A DNA stretch of 64,000 nucleotides from Palsa-883 sp963826975 (GCA_963826975.1 CAWGZJ010000027.1:124001-188000), one strand, 5' to 3'. Numbered from the stretch's first letter, positions 9,280 to 19,272 are shown. A program made the numbers and translations. Notes: a model not told the origin generated them from the sequence alone.

Positions 9280-9726
9280 ATGACTGAAGCGCCCCTGACC
9301 GAAGCCGAGATCGCCGATCTGCGCTGCCTCGCCGGCATGATCATTCCGCCGAGCGCGAAACACGATGTGCCGGGCGCCGACGACGCAACGATCTTCGCCG
9401 ACATCGTCAGCAGTATCGGACGCGACGCCGAGCATGTGCGTGCCGCGTTGGCCAGGTTGCGCACGCTGGCCGCAGGACCGTTCGCGGTGCTGGATGCCGC
9501 GCGCCGCGCCGATGTGGCGACAGCGCTGCGCGCCGAGGGCGGCGCTTCTGTCAGCGTACTCAGCCGGATCGTGCTGCTCTGCTATTATCGGGATGACCGG
9601 GTCATGGCCTCGCTCGGCCTGGAGGCGCGGCCGCCATTTCCGAAAGGGCACGAGGTCGAGCAGGGGGACTGGTCGCTGCTCGACCCCGTGCGGGCCCGTA
9701 AGCCGTTCTGGCGCCCCGTCTCGTAG
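9280..9726 (+). CDS. Gluconate 2-dehydrogenase subunit 3-like small subunit
   Basis: A 148-residue protein resembling the small (gamma) subunit that accompanies membrane-bound GMC dehydrogenases: EIADLRCLAGMIIPPSAKHDVPG is the N-terminal hallmark (15-37). Many family members have a Tat signal; none is seen here, so export, if it occurs, would depend on a partner. It begins seven bases after the deleted GMC copy. It probably now serves the intact GMC enzyme at 6116. The product assignment is moderate because the family is short and divergent. Confidence 0.65.
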   Translation: MTEAPLTEAEIADLRCLAGMIIPPSAKHDVPGADDATIFADIVSSIGRDAEHVRAALARLRTLAAGPFAVLDAARRADVATALRAEGGASVSVLSRIVLLCYYRDDRVMASLGLEARPPFPKGHEVEQGDWSLLDPVRARKPFWRPVS

Positions 9727-9735
9727 GCGTATCAA

Positions 9736-10359
9736 CTACTTGGCGTAGGCCTGCGCCATCTGCCCCACGAGTTTGGCCCAGGGCATATCCATGGCGCCGT
9801 AGACGGCCGCAGCCTCGGCGCGCGCATTGTCCTTGAGGATCTCTACCATCAGCGTGGCGTAGTCGGACAGGATCACGCCAGCCTGAAGCATGCGCAGAAG
9901 ACCGACCTGCCGTTTGGTCTCGCTGAACGTTCCGGAGGCGTCGACGGCCACATAGGCGTCGAGGCCGTTGCCAACGGCGGTGATAGCCGCGAAGGCCGCG
10001 CAGACTTCGAGAGAGATGCCCGCGAAGATCAGTTTCGTGCGGCCGGTCGCGTTGATCGCCTGGGCAACCGCGGGATCGTCGAAGGCGTTGACGCAGGAGC
10101 GATCGATGATCGGAATTCCAGGCAGCGCCTCAATGAGTTCCGGAAAGGTCGGACCCCACATGCTGTCGCGCGCGGTAGTCGTAACGACAATCGGCAATTG
10201 CAGGGCCTTCGCGGCTTTGGCCAGTGCCACCACGTTGTGCTTCAACTCTCCCGTCGAATAGTCGCGAACGCCAGTCATGAGGCCGACCTGGTGGTCAACG
10301 AGGACCAGCGCGGCGTTTTCAGATGTAAGCGGCTTATAGGCGCGGACCGGGTCGGACAT
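9736..10359 (-). CDS. Isochorismatase-family cysteine hydrolase (YcaC-like)
   Basis: A 207-residue hydrolase of the isochorismatase fold. Asp22 (VLVDHQVG) and the nucleophile Cys119 (GISLEVCAAF) are in place. The family hydrolyses amides, ureas or isochorismate-like substrates; the YcaC branch has no firmly assigned substrate. It is divergent from the LysR gene at 10500, with 140 bases between them, a common regulator-target layout. It converges with the dehydrogenase small-subunit gene. Confidence 0.85.
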   Translation of the reverse strand: MSDPVRAYKPLTSENAALVLVDHQVGLMTGVRDYSTGELKHNVVALAKAAKALQLPIVVTTTARDSMWGPTFPELIEALPGIPIIDRSCVNAFDDPAVAQAINATGRTKLIFAGISLEVCAAFAAITAVGNGLDAYVAVDASGTFSETKRQVGLLRMLQAGVILSDYATLMVEILKDNARAEAAAVYGAMDMPWAKLVGQMAQAYAK

Positions 10360-10499
10360 GACCGTCTCCTGCAGCGGGAAGGTGGGTTGCGGTCGACCGG
10401 GTTCGTCGGCCGCAACACAGCAGGAAGTAGCTGCTGGACAATCGGCCGAAAAGTCGCCAGTTTTCGAACTCAGCGTCCAACCAGATGGACGATGCGGCC

Positions 10500-11411
10500 A
10501 TGCTTGACCTGAACGATTTCTTCTACTTTGTGCAGGTGGTTGATCGCAGTGGCTTCACCGCCGCTGGACGCATGCTGCGTATTCCGAAATCAACTCTGAG
10601 CCATCGCATCCAGCGGCTTGAAACCGAGCTCGGGGTCAGGCTGCTCAATCGGACCTCCCGGCGGTTCGCGATGACCGATGCCGGTGAAGAATTCTATCGC
10701 CACGCGGTGATGATGTTGCACGACGCCGAATTGGCCGAGAGCGCCATTCGCCATCGGCTGACTGAACCCACCGGCACGGTGCGCTGCACCGCGGCAACGG
10801 CCACCATGCAGTTCGCAATGTGCAATATCATGGCGGACTTTCTCCTCCGCTATCCGAAGGTCAATGTCGTCGCACATGCAACCGACCGGAACGTCGATAT
10901 CGTCGGCGAGAATTACGACGTCGCGATCAGAGCCCATTCGGACCCGCTGCCCGATTCGACACTGGTGCAGCGGGCTCTGACACCAGCGCCATGGCTCCTG
11001 TTCGCGGGCTCGGCATATCTCGACGCGAATGAAGCGCCGAATACGCCCGAGGATCTCCGGAACCACCCTTCGCTGTTCATGATGCGCACGGAAGTTGCGC
11101 CCGTTTGGCGGCTTCGTCGTTCGGGCAAGGCGGAGGACGAGGTGGTCATGTCACTCACGCCAAGGCTCTTGTGCGACGACATGATCGCCCTGAAGCAGGC
11201 AGCAATCGCCGGCCTCGGCATCGTCGCACTGCCCGGCTATATCTGTCGCGAAGACGTTCGATTGGGAGCGTTGCGCCAGGTGTTGCCTGCCTGGCTTGCC
11301 GGCGATTCCACAATCACGGCTCTCATTCCCTACCGGCGCGGCCTGCTCCCCTCGGTGCGCGTATTCATCGACCACCTGTCAGCAGAGTTGCCAAAAATTG
11401 TGCTGCTATAG
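10500..11411 (+). CDS. LysR-family transcriptional regulator
   Basis: A LysR regulator of about 303 residues (ATG 10485 would add five). The winged helix-turn-helix is at the N-terminus (GFTAAGRMLRIPKSTLSHRI, then LETELGVRLLNRTSRR). The C-terminal part is a substrate-binding effector domain. It most likely controls the divergent isochorismatase-type gene. The 140-base gap would hold the operator, but I cannot point to a certain T-N11-A box. Confidence 0.88.
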   Translation: MLDLNDFFYFVQVVDRSGFTAAGRMLRIPKSTLSHRIQRLETELGVRLLNRTSRRFAMTDAGEEFYRHAVMMLHDAELAESAIRHRLTEPTGTVRCTAATATMQFAMCNIMADFLLRYPKVNVVAHATDRNVDIVGENYDVAIRAHSDPLPDSTLVQRALTPAPWLLFAGSAYLDANEAPNTPEDLRNHPSLFMMRTEVAPVWRLRRSGKAEDEVVMSLTPRLLCDDMIALKQAAIAGLGIVALPGYICREDVRLGALRQVLPAWLAGDSTITALIPYRRGLLPSVRVFIDHLSAELPKIVLL

Positions 11412-11507
11412 ATCGTTCGGATCACTGATCGTGGCATCCCCGGCCGCATTCTGGCGTTTTCGGAGCAGCGCTGCCATTTCCTCTCGTGTGAACAGGCAAA
11501 TCATCGA

Positions 11508-12758
11508 TCAGCCTGGACGCGACATGTAGTCATACGCCGACAGGACATGGCATTTGACGACGTGGAAGAACTCTTCGACCGTCACATGCTCGTCTACGCT
11601 GCCCATGCCGGTCGGTGATGGGCCGTAAACGATGGCCGGCAAGTCTTTGTAGCGCCATAACCTGGCATCGGTGCCGCCGAGACTGATGACCGGGGTCGGA
11701 TCGATACCGGCGACCGCCTGCGCATTCGCCCGCACCAACTGCGCCATCTCGGCATCGGGTGGGCACCAGCTCGGCGGATTATAGTTGGTCTGACGATAGG
11801 ATACCTCGGGGTGGCGCGCCACGATCTTGTCAACCTCGGCAAGGATCTGCGGTGCATCAAGCCCGTTCGGCAACCGGATATCCAACTCGAACGTGCATTC
11901 CGAGGCGACCATGTTGACCTTCAGCCCGCCGCGCACCACGCCGGGGTTGACAGTCACGCGACGCAGGATCTTCGCTGCGCCGGCGCCGTACGCTTTGTCG
12001 ATAACGTCCGCCGCCTGATCGAGCGCCGCAGCAAGGTTGCTGGCCTCCGGAGCCGGAATATCTTGCAGCCGATAAAGTTCGCCGATGACCTTGGCGGCGA
12101 TGCCGGTCGCACTCTGGCTGAGATGCGTGTATGCGCCGTGCGCCCCCGGGGTGCGGACCGTGAACTCGAGCCACAGCGGGCCTTTTTCGCCAAACCGCAC
12201 CGTCCACGGACTGCTCGGCTCGCCGTTCAGGCAGCAGTCGCCGATTACCTCCGGATGGTGCTCGAACAGATAGCGCGCGCCCCACGGCCCGAACGTCTCC
12301 TCATCCGACACCGCCGACAGTGTCAGCCGCCCATGCAGTTCGTCCCGCAGCGCGCGCAGGTAGAGGAACGTGAAAATCGAGGCCGTAGTGCCGCATTTCA
12401 TATCGCACGCGCCACGTCCGTATATACGGTCGTCAATCAGTGCGCCGCCCCACGGATCTTGCGACCACCCGTCGCCATCGCCGACCGGGAAGACATCCAT
12501 GTGGCCGTTCAGGGCCAGATGCCGTCCCGGTTTGCCTCCCGTGAATGTCGCAACGATATTCGGCATCGTCGGCTGTGGCGCTATGACACGGTACGGCACA
12601 TTCCGCTGGTCCAGCAACTTGCAGACGTGCGCTGCCGCTTCGCGCGTGTCGCCCGGCGGATTTGGACTTTGGCAACGAATGAAGCCCTGGAGGAACTGGA
12701 GCAATACATCGCGGTCGCTTTCGATCGTCTCCAGCAGCTGCGCTTTGCGGCTTTCCAT
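11508..12758 (-). CDS. M20-family metallopeptidase (ArgE/DapE/acetylornithine deacetylase-like)
   Basis: A 416-residue dinuclear-zinc amidohydrolase. Visible are NGHMDVFP (zinc His and Asp), GRGACDMK (bridging Asp), SDEETFGPWG (catalytic Glu) and the late VDEHV His. The start at 12758 has a strong AGGAGGG site just upstream. The family removes acyl or amino-acid groups from N-substituted amino acids or peptides; this member's substrate is unknown. It lies downstream of the broken GH127 gene on the same strand. Confidence 0.87.
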   Translation of the reverse strand: MESRKAQLLETIESDRDVLLQFLQGFIRCQSPNPPGDTREAAAHVCKLLDQRNVPYRVIAPQPTMPNIVATFTGGKPGRHLALNGHMDVFPVGDGDGWSQDPWGGALIDDRIYGRGACDMKCGTTASIFTFLYLRALRDELHGRLTLSAVSDEETFGPWGARYLFEHHPEVIGDCCLNGEPSSPWTVRFGEKGPLWLEFTVRTPGAHGAYTHLSQSATGIAAKVIGELYRLQDIPAPEASNLAAALDQAADVIDKAYGAGAAKILRRVTVNPGVVRGGLKVNMVASECTFELDIRLPNGLDAPQILAEVDKIVARHPEVSYRQTNYNPPSWCPPDAEMAQLVRANAQAVAGIDPTPVISLGGTDARLWRYKDLPAIVYGPSPTGMGSVDEHVTVEEFFHVVKCHVLSAYDYMSRPG

Positions 12759-13028
12759 GCCAAATCCCTCCTGTTCAGACGCCGGGGACGCAGTCAGCGC
12801 CCCAGTTGTCCGCCACACTGACTGGCGGTTCACGATATGATAAGCGGCACGACAGCCGAGGAGCAATTACGGGCTCCCTCTGCTGCCCCTTGAGCATCGA
12901 CAGCCTCGAGGAGCCGCAGCGGAGCCGGAACAGATCGCTTGCCTGAAGTCTCGGTTCCACGTGATCACGCCCAGCACCAAGGTCGTTACAACATTCATCG
13001 ATGCTGCTACAATTTGACTTGTGCGGCC

Positions 13029-14749
13029 TCAATAGAGCGGCGGCGCCTTGAGATCGAAATACACCCAGTACGGCCAGAAACCGGGGAAACGGTACAGCGG
13101 CTGCAACCAGCGTCGATGACGCTCCGGCGCGGCGTCCACCACGTTGAAGCACAGCGGCACCGCGTCGCACACAAGCCGGCTCTCCAACTGTGTGACATCC
13201 TCGAGCGCAAATGGGCGGCGGCAGCAGGCTTCGTCCTGTGCAAGGACCACGGGACCGCAGAGAATCGCGACCCGATCGGAATGCTGGCGATCCACCGGAA
13301 GCAGGCGCAAGCGCATCGGCAGGCGCAGCGTGACCTCGTCGTTCGTCTGCCAACTGCGTTCCACGCTCGCCCAACCGCCCGGCAATGCCGCGGCCGACAC
13401 GCTTTGCTCCATTCACCGCGATCGACATTCCCGTGCACCACGTGGGCACGCGGAAGCGCAGCGCGAATGCATCCGGCTGATCGACGGTCAGCCGCAGCCT
13501 GACCGTTTCCGACTCCGGAAAAAGCGTCTCCTGCCGCAGCGTCACACCGCGCCATCGCACCTCGGAGGGCACGTAGAGATTGACGAACAGGCCACGCTCG
13601 TCGTGGAAGTAGACGATGTTGTGGTAGTCGGCAACGGTCTGAATATACGTTCCGGAACAGCACGGCCATTCGTGCCAGTAATACTGCTTCAGGCCAGACG
13701 AGATCCGGTAATCGCCATAGTAGTACGTGCGCCCGTCCGGTTCGGTAGGCAGCGCCGCGCCGATGGCGTTGTACAGCATCGTCTCGATCCAGTCGCCGAA
13801 TCGCGCCTCGCCGGTGAAGCCCATGAGATAGCGCGAAAGCTTCGTCCCGGCCCAGGTGCCGCACGGAATTTCCGCGTGCCCCGCGTAGAGATCGAGCGAG
13901 CGCCCGAGACTGCCGTCGGGCGGCATCAGCCGTTCGTCGGGTCCGAAGCCGCCGGTCGCGTAGCATTGCGTGCGCTGAATGAAATCATAGGCATTGGATG
14001 CAGATGCGCAGGTAGCGCTCGCTCGCCGGTGACGGCATAGGCCATGGCGGCGCTGTTGAAGGAATTGACGTGGCTGTAGGCGTGCACGGGCACGACGTCG
14101 TTCGGCTCCGCGCCGACAGCGAACAGGGCCCAATAGTCGTGGTACAGCCACTCGTCGGCGAATTGCCGCGATACAGCGGGTTCCCGGTCAGCAGATAGGC
14201 GCGGTAGAGGTTTTCCGGCAGCGTGTACCACTCGCGCGTGCCACGGTCGGCACCGCCCTGGAAGCAGAAATTGTCGGCGCGCATGCGGGTGCGATCGAAC
14301 TGCTTCACCGCTGCCAAGGTGGCGCGTTCCAGCAACCTCAACGCGCCATCGACCCCGCCGAATTCATAGAGATCGACCAGCCCGCATACGAGTTTCTCGA
14401 ATTCGTAGCAGCGCATGCCGGAATCGCCGTCGGGCGGCAGCGTCTTCGCCCAGCCTTCCATCAGCAGCGCGGCTTTTTCGACCAGCGCGCCGTCACCGGT
14501 GGCCTTGCCCATGCGCACCATGCCGCTGAGCAACTGCCCGAAAATCACGCCCGAGGTTTCCTTGCACCAGCCGCGCATGCCGTTACCCGGCGCGGGCAGG
14601 CCTGCGCTGCGGCGAAAGCCGTGCAGAATGTCGTCATTGGGAATGGCGCCGTACATCGCGCGCGCATTCTCCACCTGATCGAGCATCCGCCCGGGCAGCA
14701 GGCGAACGCCGTCGTAGTTGAACGGATGCAACACCGTCTTTGCGTTCAT
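13029..14749 (-). pseudogene. GH127 (beta-L-arabinofuranosidase-like, DUF1680) gene with three frameshifts
   Basis: Homology to the GH127/DUF1680 family runs through three frames. MNAKTVLHPFNYDGVRLLPG to LTGNPLYRGN reads from 14749 to about 14165. FADEWLYHDYWALF to SFNSAAMAYAVTGE covers 14165-14010. QCYATGGFGPDERL to the active-site-region WPCCSGT and beyond runs to about 13415. VSAAALPGGWASVERSW to the end finishes at 13029. The family hydrolyses beta-L-arabinofuranosides with a zinc-bound cysteine. With three breaks a working enzyme is unlikely unless the sequence has errors. The intact GH54 gene nearby suggests a former arabinose-polymer locus. Confidence 0.85.
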
Positions 14750-14888
14750 GGCTCGATTCCTTGCAGCGGCAGACTACAATCAAGCCGCAGACCGCTTTCA
14801 GCGGCACAGCCACTTTCACCTATCCAACGGCGACAAGCAGACCTGCGCTCACGGCTTGGTGCACCAAAAACTTCAATTGTGCTACGGT

Positions 14889-14908
14889 CCCCACGCCACA
14901 GGGTGGGG
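14889..14908 (+). promoter_or_regulatory. Short hairpin covering the ribosome-binding site
   Basis: CCCCAC (14889-14894) pairs with GTGGGG (14903-14908) around an 8-base loop. The likely ribosome-binding site GGGGAGG (14905-14911) is partly inside the stem, ten bases before the aminotransferase ATG at 14921. It could lower translation initiation. It is small and may be chance in GC-rich DNA. Confidence 0.3.
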
Positions 14909-14920
14909 AGGTAGGTTCGA

Positions 14921-16105
14921 ATGAGCGTACGTGCAGGGCGTCAATTCCTGGCCATTCCCGGGCCGACCACAGTGCCGGACGAGGTGTTGCGGGCGATGCA
15001 TCGCCCGGCCGTGGATATCTATTCCGGCGCGCTGCTGGCGCTGACCGACGGCCTGCTGCGCGACGTCGCGCGCGTGTTCAACACCAAAGGTCGCGCCTAC
15101 ATCTATAGCGCCAATGGCCACGGCGCCTGGGAGGCCGCCCTCACCAATGTCCTGTCCAGGGGGGACAAGATCCTGGTGCTGGAGAGCGGCCGGTTCGCCG
15201 TAGGCTGGGGCGAGCATGCCCGCCGCATGGGTGTCGAGGTAGAGGTGCTGAAGGGCGATATGCGGCGCGCCGTTCGCCCGGCAGAGGTCGAGGCTTGCCT
15301 GAGGGCCGACAGGGGCAGTTCCATCAAGGCGGTGCTGGTGGCGCAGATCGACACCGCCTCGGGCGTAGTGAACGACATCGCCGCGATCGGTCAGGCCATC
15401 CGTGCGGCAGGGCACCACGCGCTGCTGATGGTGGACGCGGTGGCCTCGCTCGGCTGCATGCCTTTCGACATGGACGATTGGGGCGTGGACGTCGCGATGT
15501 CGGGCTCTCAGAAAGGTCTGATGTCGCCGCCCGGCCTGGGCTTCGTTGCTGCCAATGATCGCGCGCGCGAGGTCCACAAGACAGCGGGGTTGCGCACGCC
15601 CTATTGGGACTGGACCGACCGCGAAGGCAAAGAGCATTACAGAAAATATGCCGGCACGCCACCGGAACATCTTCTGTATGGCCTGCGCCAGGCGCTGGAC
15701 CTGTTGTTCGAAGAGGGGTTGGAAAACGTGTTCCGGCGCCACCAGCTGCTGGCCGAGGCGGTGCGACTCGCGATCGGAGCTTGGGCAAAAGGCCAGGTGA
15801 TCGCCTTCAACATCATCGAGCCTGGCGAACGCTGCGACGCCGTCACGCCCGTGCTAATGAACGGCCACGACCCGGATGCCCTCCGCGCCTACTGCGACGC
15901 AAAGTGTGGGGTGGTCCTGGGCCACGGCATTGGCGAGCTCGCCGGCCATGCGTTCCGCATTGCCCATATGGGGCACGTCAACGCGCCGATGATCCTCGGC
16001 ACACTAAGCGTTATCGAGATGGGGTTGGCGGCCTTGCACATTCCGCACGGCAAGGGCGGCACTCAAGCAGCGATCGATTGGCTCGCCCAACAAGTCAAGG
16101 CGTAA
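14921..16105 (+). CDS. Class V aminotransferase (alanine/serine-glyoxylate aminotransferase-like)
   Basis: A 394-residue PLP enzyme. IPGPTTVPDEVLRAM at the N-terminus, Asp172 (LLMVDAVASLG) against the pyridine nitrogen, and Lys198 (GSQKGLMSPPG) as the Schiff-base lysine place it in the AGT/SGAT branch, which transfers the amino group of serine or alanine to glyoxylate. ATG 14921 follows GGGGAGG. It converges with the GH54 gene. With the hydroxyacid dehydrogenase and aldolase it suggests glyoxylate or hydroxypyruvate handling, which is inference. Confidence 0.88.
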   Translation: MSVRAGRQFLAIPGPTTVPDEVLRAMHRPAVDIYSGALLALTDGLLRDVARVFNTKGRAYIYSANGHGAWEAALTNVLSRGDKILVLESGRFAVGWGEHARRMGVEVEVLKGDMRRAVRPAEVEACLRADRGSSIKAVLVAQIDTASGVVNDIAAIGQAIRAAGHHALLMVDAVASLGCMPFDMDDWGVDVAMSGSQKGLMSPPGLGFVAANDRAREVHKTAGLRTPYWDWTDREGKEHYRKYAGTPPEHLLYGLRQALDLLFEEGLENVFRRHQLLAEAVRLAIGAWAKGQVIAFNIIEPGERCDAVTPVLMNGHDPDALRAYCDAKCGVVLGHGIGELAGHAFRIAHMGHVNAPMILGTLSVIEMGLAALHIPHGKGGTQAAIDWLAQQVKA

Positions 16106-16152
16106 CTGCGCGGCGCCACAAGGTGGACGTTGATCGAGGAGCAACCTCGGTC

Positions 16153-17724
16153 CTATGGCGACCAAGGCGGGCTGACGATGAAGCTTACGTCGTCGGTCCA
16201 AAGCGCCGTGGTGTCCCAGGGATTCGTGCCGTCGCCATCGCTGGCGATATAAACCTTGCCATAGTAGTGGCGAATGTATTTCGTTGGGTAATTTACCGCA
16301 TGGAACGAAACTCCTTTCCCGCCCCTCCCCGACTGCGGACAGAATGTTGCGTCAGACCGATTCAGAGCGGTGCCGTCGAACGGCTGAATATGCAGAGCAA
16401 GGTTCTGATGCCGCAAGAAGTCGCCCGGATTGCTTCTCGACTCAAAGGAGACGCATGAACTGTCTGCCAGGCCGCGGCGGACGATCCAGCTTGAGTCGCC
16501 CTTGTCCTGCTCAGCGCTGCTCGATGTGATCGGCGCGATGACAGCGGCGCCGTTCTGGTTACGGACATAGTCTCCGGTGCAGCATGCCGTGGTCGCTTGC
16601 AGCGAGATTTCCGATCCCGGTGCCAGCGTTCCAGACAGGCCAGTGGGCGCGCCATAGCCGACCGCGACAATGTTGGACTGGACAGCGTTATCGGTGCTGT
16701 CGGTCGGAAAACCGGCGGTCATCACGCCTTCGAAGAAGGAGCCCGCGGAGGCGTGGCTGTTATCTCCTCCAACGCCGAGGATGATCGCGCCTTCTTGCCG
16801 CATCGGCGCATATCCGCCTGGCAGGGTGCCAGAATAGATTGTGTTGAGCCCGCCCGACTGTGCGTCGCCCCACTTCAGCGCAAACCGCGTCTGACCATTG
16901 TTCTTCAACCATGCTGATAGGAAGGGACGCGGCCTGCCGCTGATATTCGCAGCAGGATTGCAGCTTCGTTGGTTCCAGTGGAACAGTCCGTTCTCTAAGT
17001 CGGCCTGCACGCCGAGCCCTGGTCCGTTGTGGCAGTCAGCCCACGACAAATCTCTGGTTACGTTGACCGCATCCATGTGGCCGGCGCCGGTGTCTGTGCC
17101 GCTCGTCTCGGCGTTGCCATAGTCGAAACAGCACCCCGAATTGAAATGGGTTCCCGAAGAAACCATGTACACTCCTTCTGGTTTTCCCTTGACCGCAACG
17201 CCCGATGTCCGGTTGTTGCGGTAACCCATTCCCGGCGAAATCGAGACGCCATAGACTTGGTGACCGCCTGCTGTGACCGGCAACGCGTCCGCCGCGGCGC
17301 CGAGGTCGGAACCGTTCGAGCCGGGTCCTTTGAAATGTCCGCCAGAGGAGATGGCCAGGTCGTTGCGCTTGGGCGACTGATCGTAAATTCTGGTGATGAT
17401 GCAGGTGGTGTTTGTGCAGAATGCATCTTGCGTCGCAGCGTTCGCGTAGCCGTCCGAAAGCAAGCCGATGTTTTGGGTTGCGTTGTCTGAAGCTCTCTTC
17501 ACCTGATATAATGCGCCGGTATATTTGGCGTATAACGATCTCACAGTACTATGCGCGGCGACGCATGGTGTATTTCCGGCCGCGTAGATGTCGCAGGGCC
17601 TTTGCTTGATAATCTCGGAATGCGTGGTGCGAAGGCCGATCAGGCTTCCAGCCATCAAACCGGCGATGATCGCCAAGGCAGCGCGGACTCTCTTCAGCCT
17701 CAATAAGGCTAGAAATATGCTCAT
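16153..17724 (-). CDS. GH54 alpha-L-arabinofuranosidase with C-terminal AbfB (CBM42) domain
   Basis: A 523-residue secreted glycosidase. After an N-terminal hydrophobic anchor (about 12-32), the GH54 catalytic domain starts at CDIYAAGNTPCVAAHS (44-59). The expected nucleophile is Glu206 (FDYGNAETS) and the acid/base Asp287 (KWGDAQSG); the vicinal CC of SGCCFDYG is also present. An arabinose-binding beta-trefoil (AbfB) occupies roughly 390-523. The family releases alpha-L-arabinofuranose from arabinoxylan or arabinan. GH54 is mainly fungal, so transfer is possible. It is on the strand opposite the aminotransferase and follows the threonine-synthase-like gene by nine bases. Confidence 0.9.
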   Translation of the reverse strand: MSIFLALLRLKRVRAALAIIAGLMAGSLIGLRTTHSEIIKQRPCDIYAAGNTPCVAAHSTVRSLYAKYTGALYQVKRASDNATQNIGLLSDGYANAATQDAFCTNTTCIITRIYDQSPKRNDLAISSGGHFKGPGSNGSDLGAAADALPVTAGGHQVYGVSISPGMGYRNNRTSGVAVKGKPEGVYMVSSGTHFNSGCCFDYGNAETSGTDTGAGHMDAVNVTRDLSWADCHNGPGLGVQADLENGLFHWNQRSCNPAANISGRPRPFLSAWLKNNGQTRFALKWGDAQSGGLNTIYSGTLPGGYAPMRQEGAIILGVGGDNSHASAGSFFEGVMTAGFPTDSTDNAVQSNIVAVGYGAPTGLSGTLAPGSEISLQATTACCTGDYVRNQNGAAVIAPITSSSAEQDKGDSSWIVRRGLADSSCVSFESRSNPGDFLRHQNLALHIQPFDGTALNRSDATFCPQSGRGGKGVSFHAVNYPTKYIRHYYGKVYIASDGDGTNPWDTTALWTDDVSFIVSPPWSP

Positions 17725-17733
17725 AATTCGGCG

Positions 17734-18939
17734 TTACCGCGGCGCGTCGACCGTCGGCGCATCCGTCGGCATCATTTCGACATACTTGAGACCGGTGGCG
17801 GTGTTGAAGACCACGATGCGCTCGTCGCGGTCCACCGCGCCGCCTGCAACAAGCTGGTGCAGCGCGGCGATGCACGCGGCGCCTTCGGGACAAAGCGCGA
17901 GCCCCTCGGCGGCGCCGGCTTCGCGCTGGGCCGCGAACATCGCCGCGTCCGGCACCGCGATGGCGGTTCCATGGCTCTCCCGAATGGCGCGCAGGCAGAG
18001 CACGTCAGCCAAGACGCGCGGCGCCCGCAGTCCGGGAACGGTCGTTGTCGGGTTGAGCCACGGCGTGCAGTGGTCGTTCCCCGCCGCGAACGCGCGCACC
18101 AGCGGCGCGCACCCCTCGGCCTGCACGCTGATCAGGCGCGGGCGCTGGCTGCCGATCCAGCCGAGCGCTTCAAGCTCGGCGAATGCCTTCCACATGGCGA
18201 CCAGCCCGGTGCCGCCGCCGGTCGGATACACAATGACATCCGGCAGGCCACCGCCCATCTGCTCGACCAGTTCGTACGCCATGGTCTTCTTGCCCTCCAC
18301 GCGATAGGGCTCCTTGAAAGTCGACATCTCGTACCAGCCGTGATCCTTGGCGCCTTGTGCCACCAGGGCGGCGCAGTCATTGAGGAAGCCGCGCACCAGC
18401 GTTACCTCGGCGCCCGCCAGCAGGCACTCCGCCCGGTTGGACGCCGGGGCGTCGGATGGAACGAAGACATGCGCGGCCACGCCGGCGCGCGCGGCGTAGG
18501 CCGCCATCGCGCCGCCGGCGTTGCCGGCCGATGGGATGGCGAGGCGCCGCGCACCCAGCGCGCGCGCCATGGTGACCGCTACCGAAAGCCCGCGCGCCTT
18601 GAAGCTGCCGGTCGGATTGAGGCCCTCATCCTTGATCGTCAGGTGCGTGAGGCCAAGATGCGCGCCGAGCCGGGGCGTTGGCAGCAGCGGTGTCATGCCC
18701 TCGCCGAGGCTGACCACGGCGTCGGGCGTGCGCGCCGGCAGCACCTCGTGATAGCGCCACATCGTGGGCGGTCGATCGGCCATCGCGTCGCGCCGCAGCG
18801 TGCGGGCGGCGCGATCGAGATCGTACGTGGCAAGCAGCGTCGCGCCGGCTGGGCTGAGGTTCCACAACTGATCCGCGGAGACCGGGGCGCCGGTGCGCGA
18901 GCAGGTGAGACCGGTGAGGGTGGAATACGGATCACTCAT
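17734..18939 (-). CDS. Threonine synthase-like PLP enzyme (fold type II)
   Basis: A 401-residue PLP-dependent enzyme. LTCSRTGAPVSADQ at the N-terminus is the zinc-ribbon-like start of the plant-type threonine synthase branch, though only one Cys remains. LGEGMTPLLPTPRLG and NPTGSFKARG (Lys114) are typical, and PTGGGTG binds the phosphate. It might make threonine or act as a related beta-eliminating or racemising enzyme; the accessory setting makes a housekeeping role uncertain. The start at 18939 has GAGGA upstream. It is divergent from the APC permease, with 333 bases between. Confidence 0.82.
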   Translation of the reverse strand: MSDPYSTLTGLTCSRTGAPVSADQLWNLSPAGATLLATYDLDRAARTLRRDAMADRPPTMWRYHEVLPARTPDAVVSLGEGMTPLLPTPRLGAHLGLTHLTIKDEGLNPTGSFKARGLSVAVTMARALGARRLAIPSAGNAGGAMAAYAARAGVAAHVFVPSDAPASNRAECLLAGAEVTLVRGFLNDCAALVAQGAKDHGWYEMSTFKEPYRVEGKKTMAYELVEQMGGGLPDVIVYPTGGGTGLVAMWKAFAELEALGWIGSQRPRLISVQAEGCAPLVRAFAAGNDHCTPWLNPTTTVPGLRAPRVLADVLCLRAIRESHGTAIAVPDAAMFAAQREAGAAEGLALCPEGAACIAALHQLVAGGAVDRDERIVVFNTATGLKYVEMMPTDAPTVDAPR

Positions 18940-19272
18940 CAAACTGTCCTCGTGGGTGTGTCGGTCAATCGTTATCGCGCTGATGGCAGAGCCCGGCTTG
19001 TTCGCGTGCATGCGCGCGGTGCCGGCAGGCCACCTTTGCGCGAATGCATTCTCATGGAAAGCCCGTGACGGTTGCGCTTGTTGCAGTGTGGTCCAAGGCT
19101 CTTGTCACCGATGTTTCGCAAGCTAACCGTCCATTCACGTCCGCCTTCCTTGTCTCTGGCAACCGACGAAGTGGCGCGTGACAGCCACTGCGCGACCCGA
19201 TGTCACGTGCTTGAATACATCGGACGCGGTACAGGTCACGAACCGGGGGGCCGGGCAAACGGGGGAACGTCA
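18940..19272. other. Divergent intergenic region
   Basis: These 333 bases separate the threonine-synthase-like gene from the APC permease and must hold both promoters. I see no coding potential, clear operator, riboswitch or repeat in it. Confidence 0.5.
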
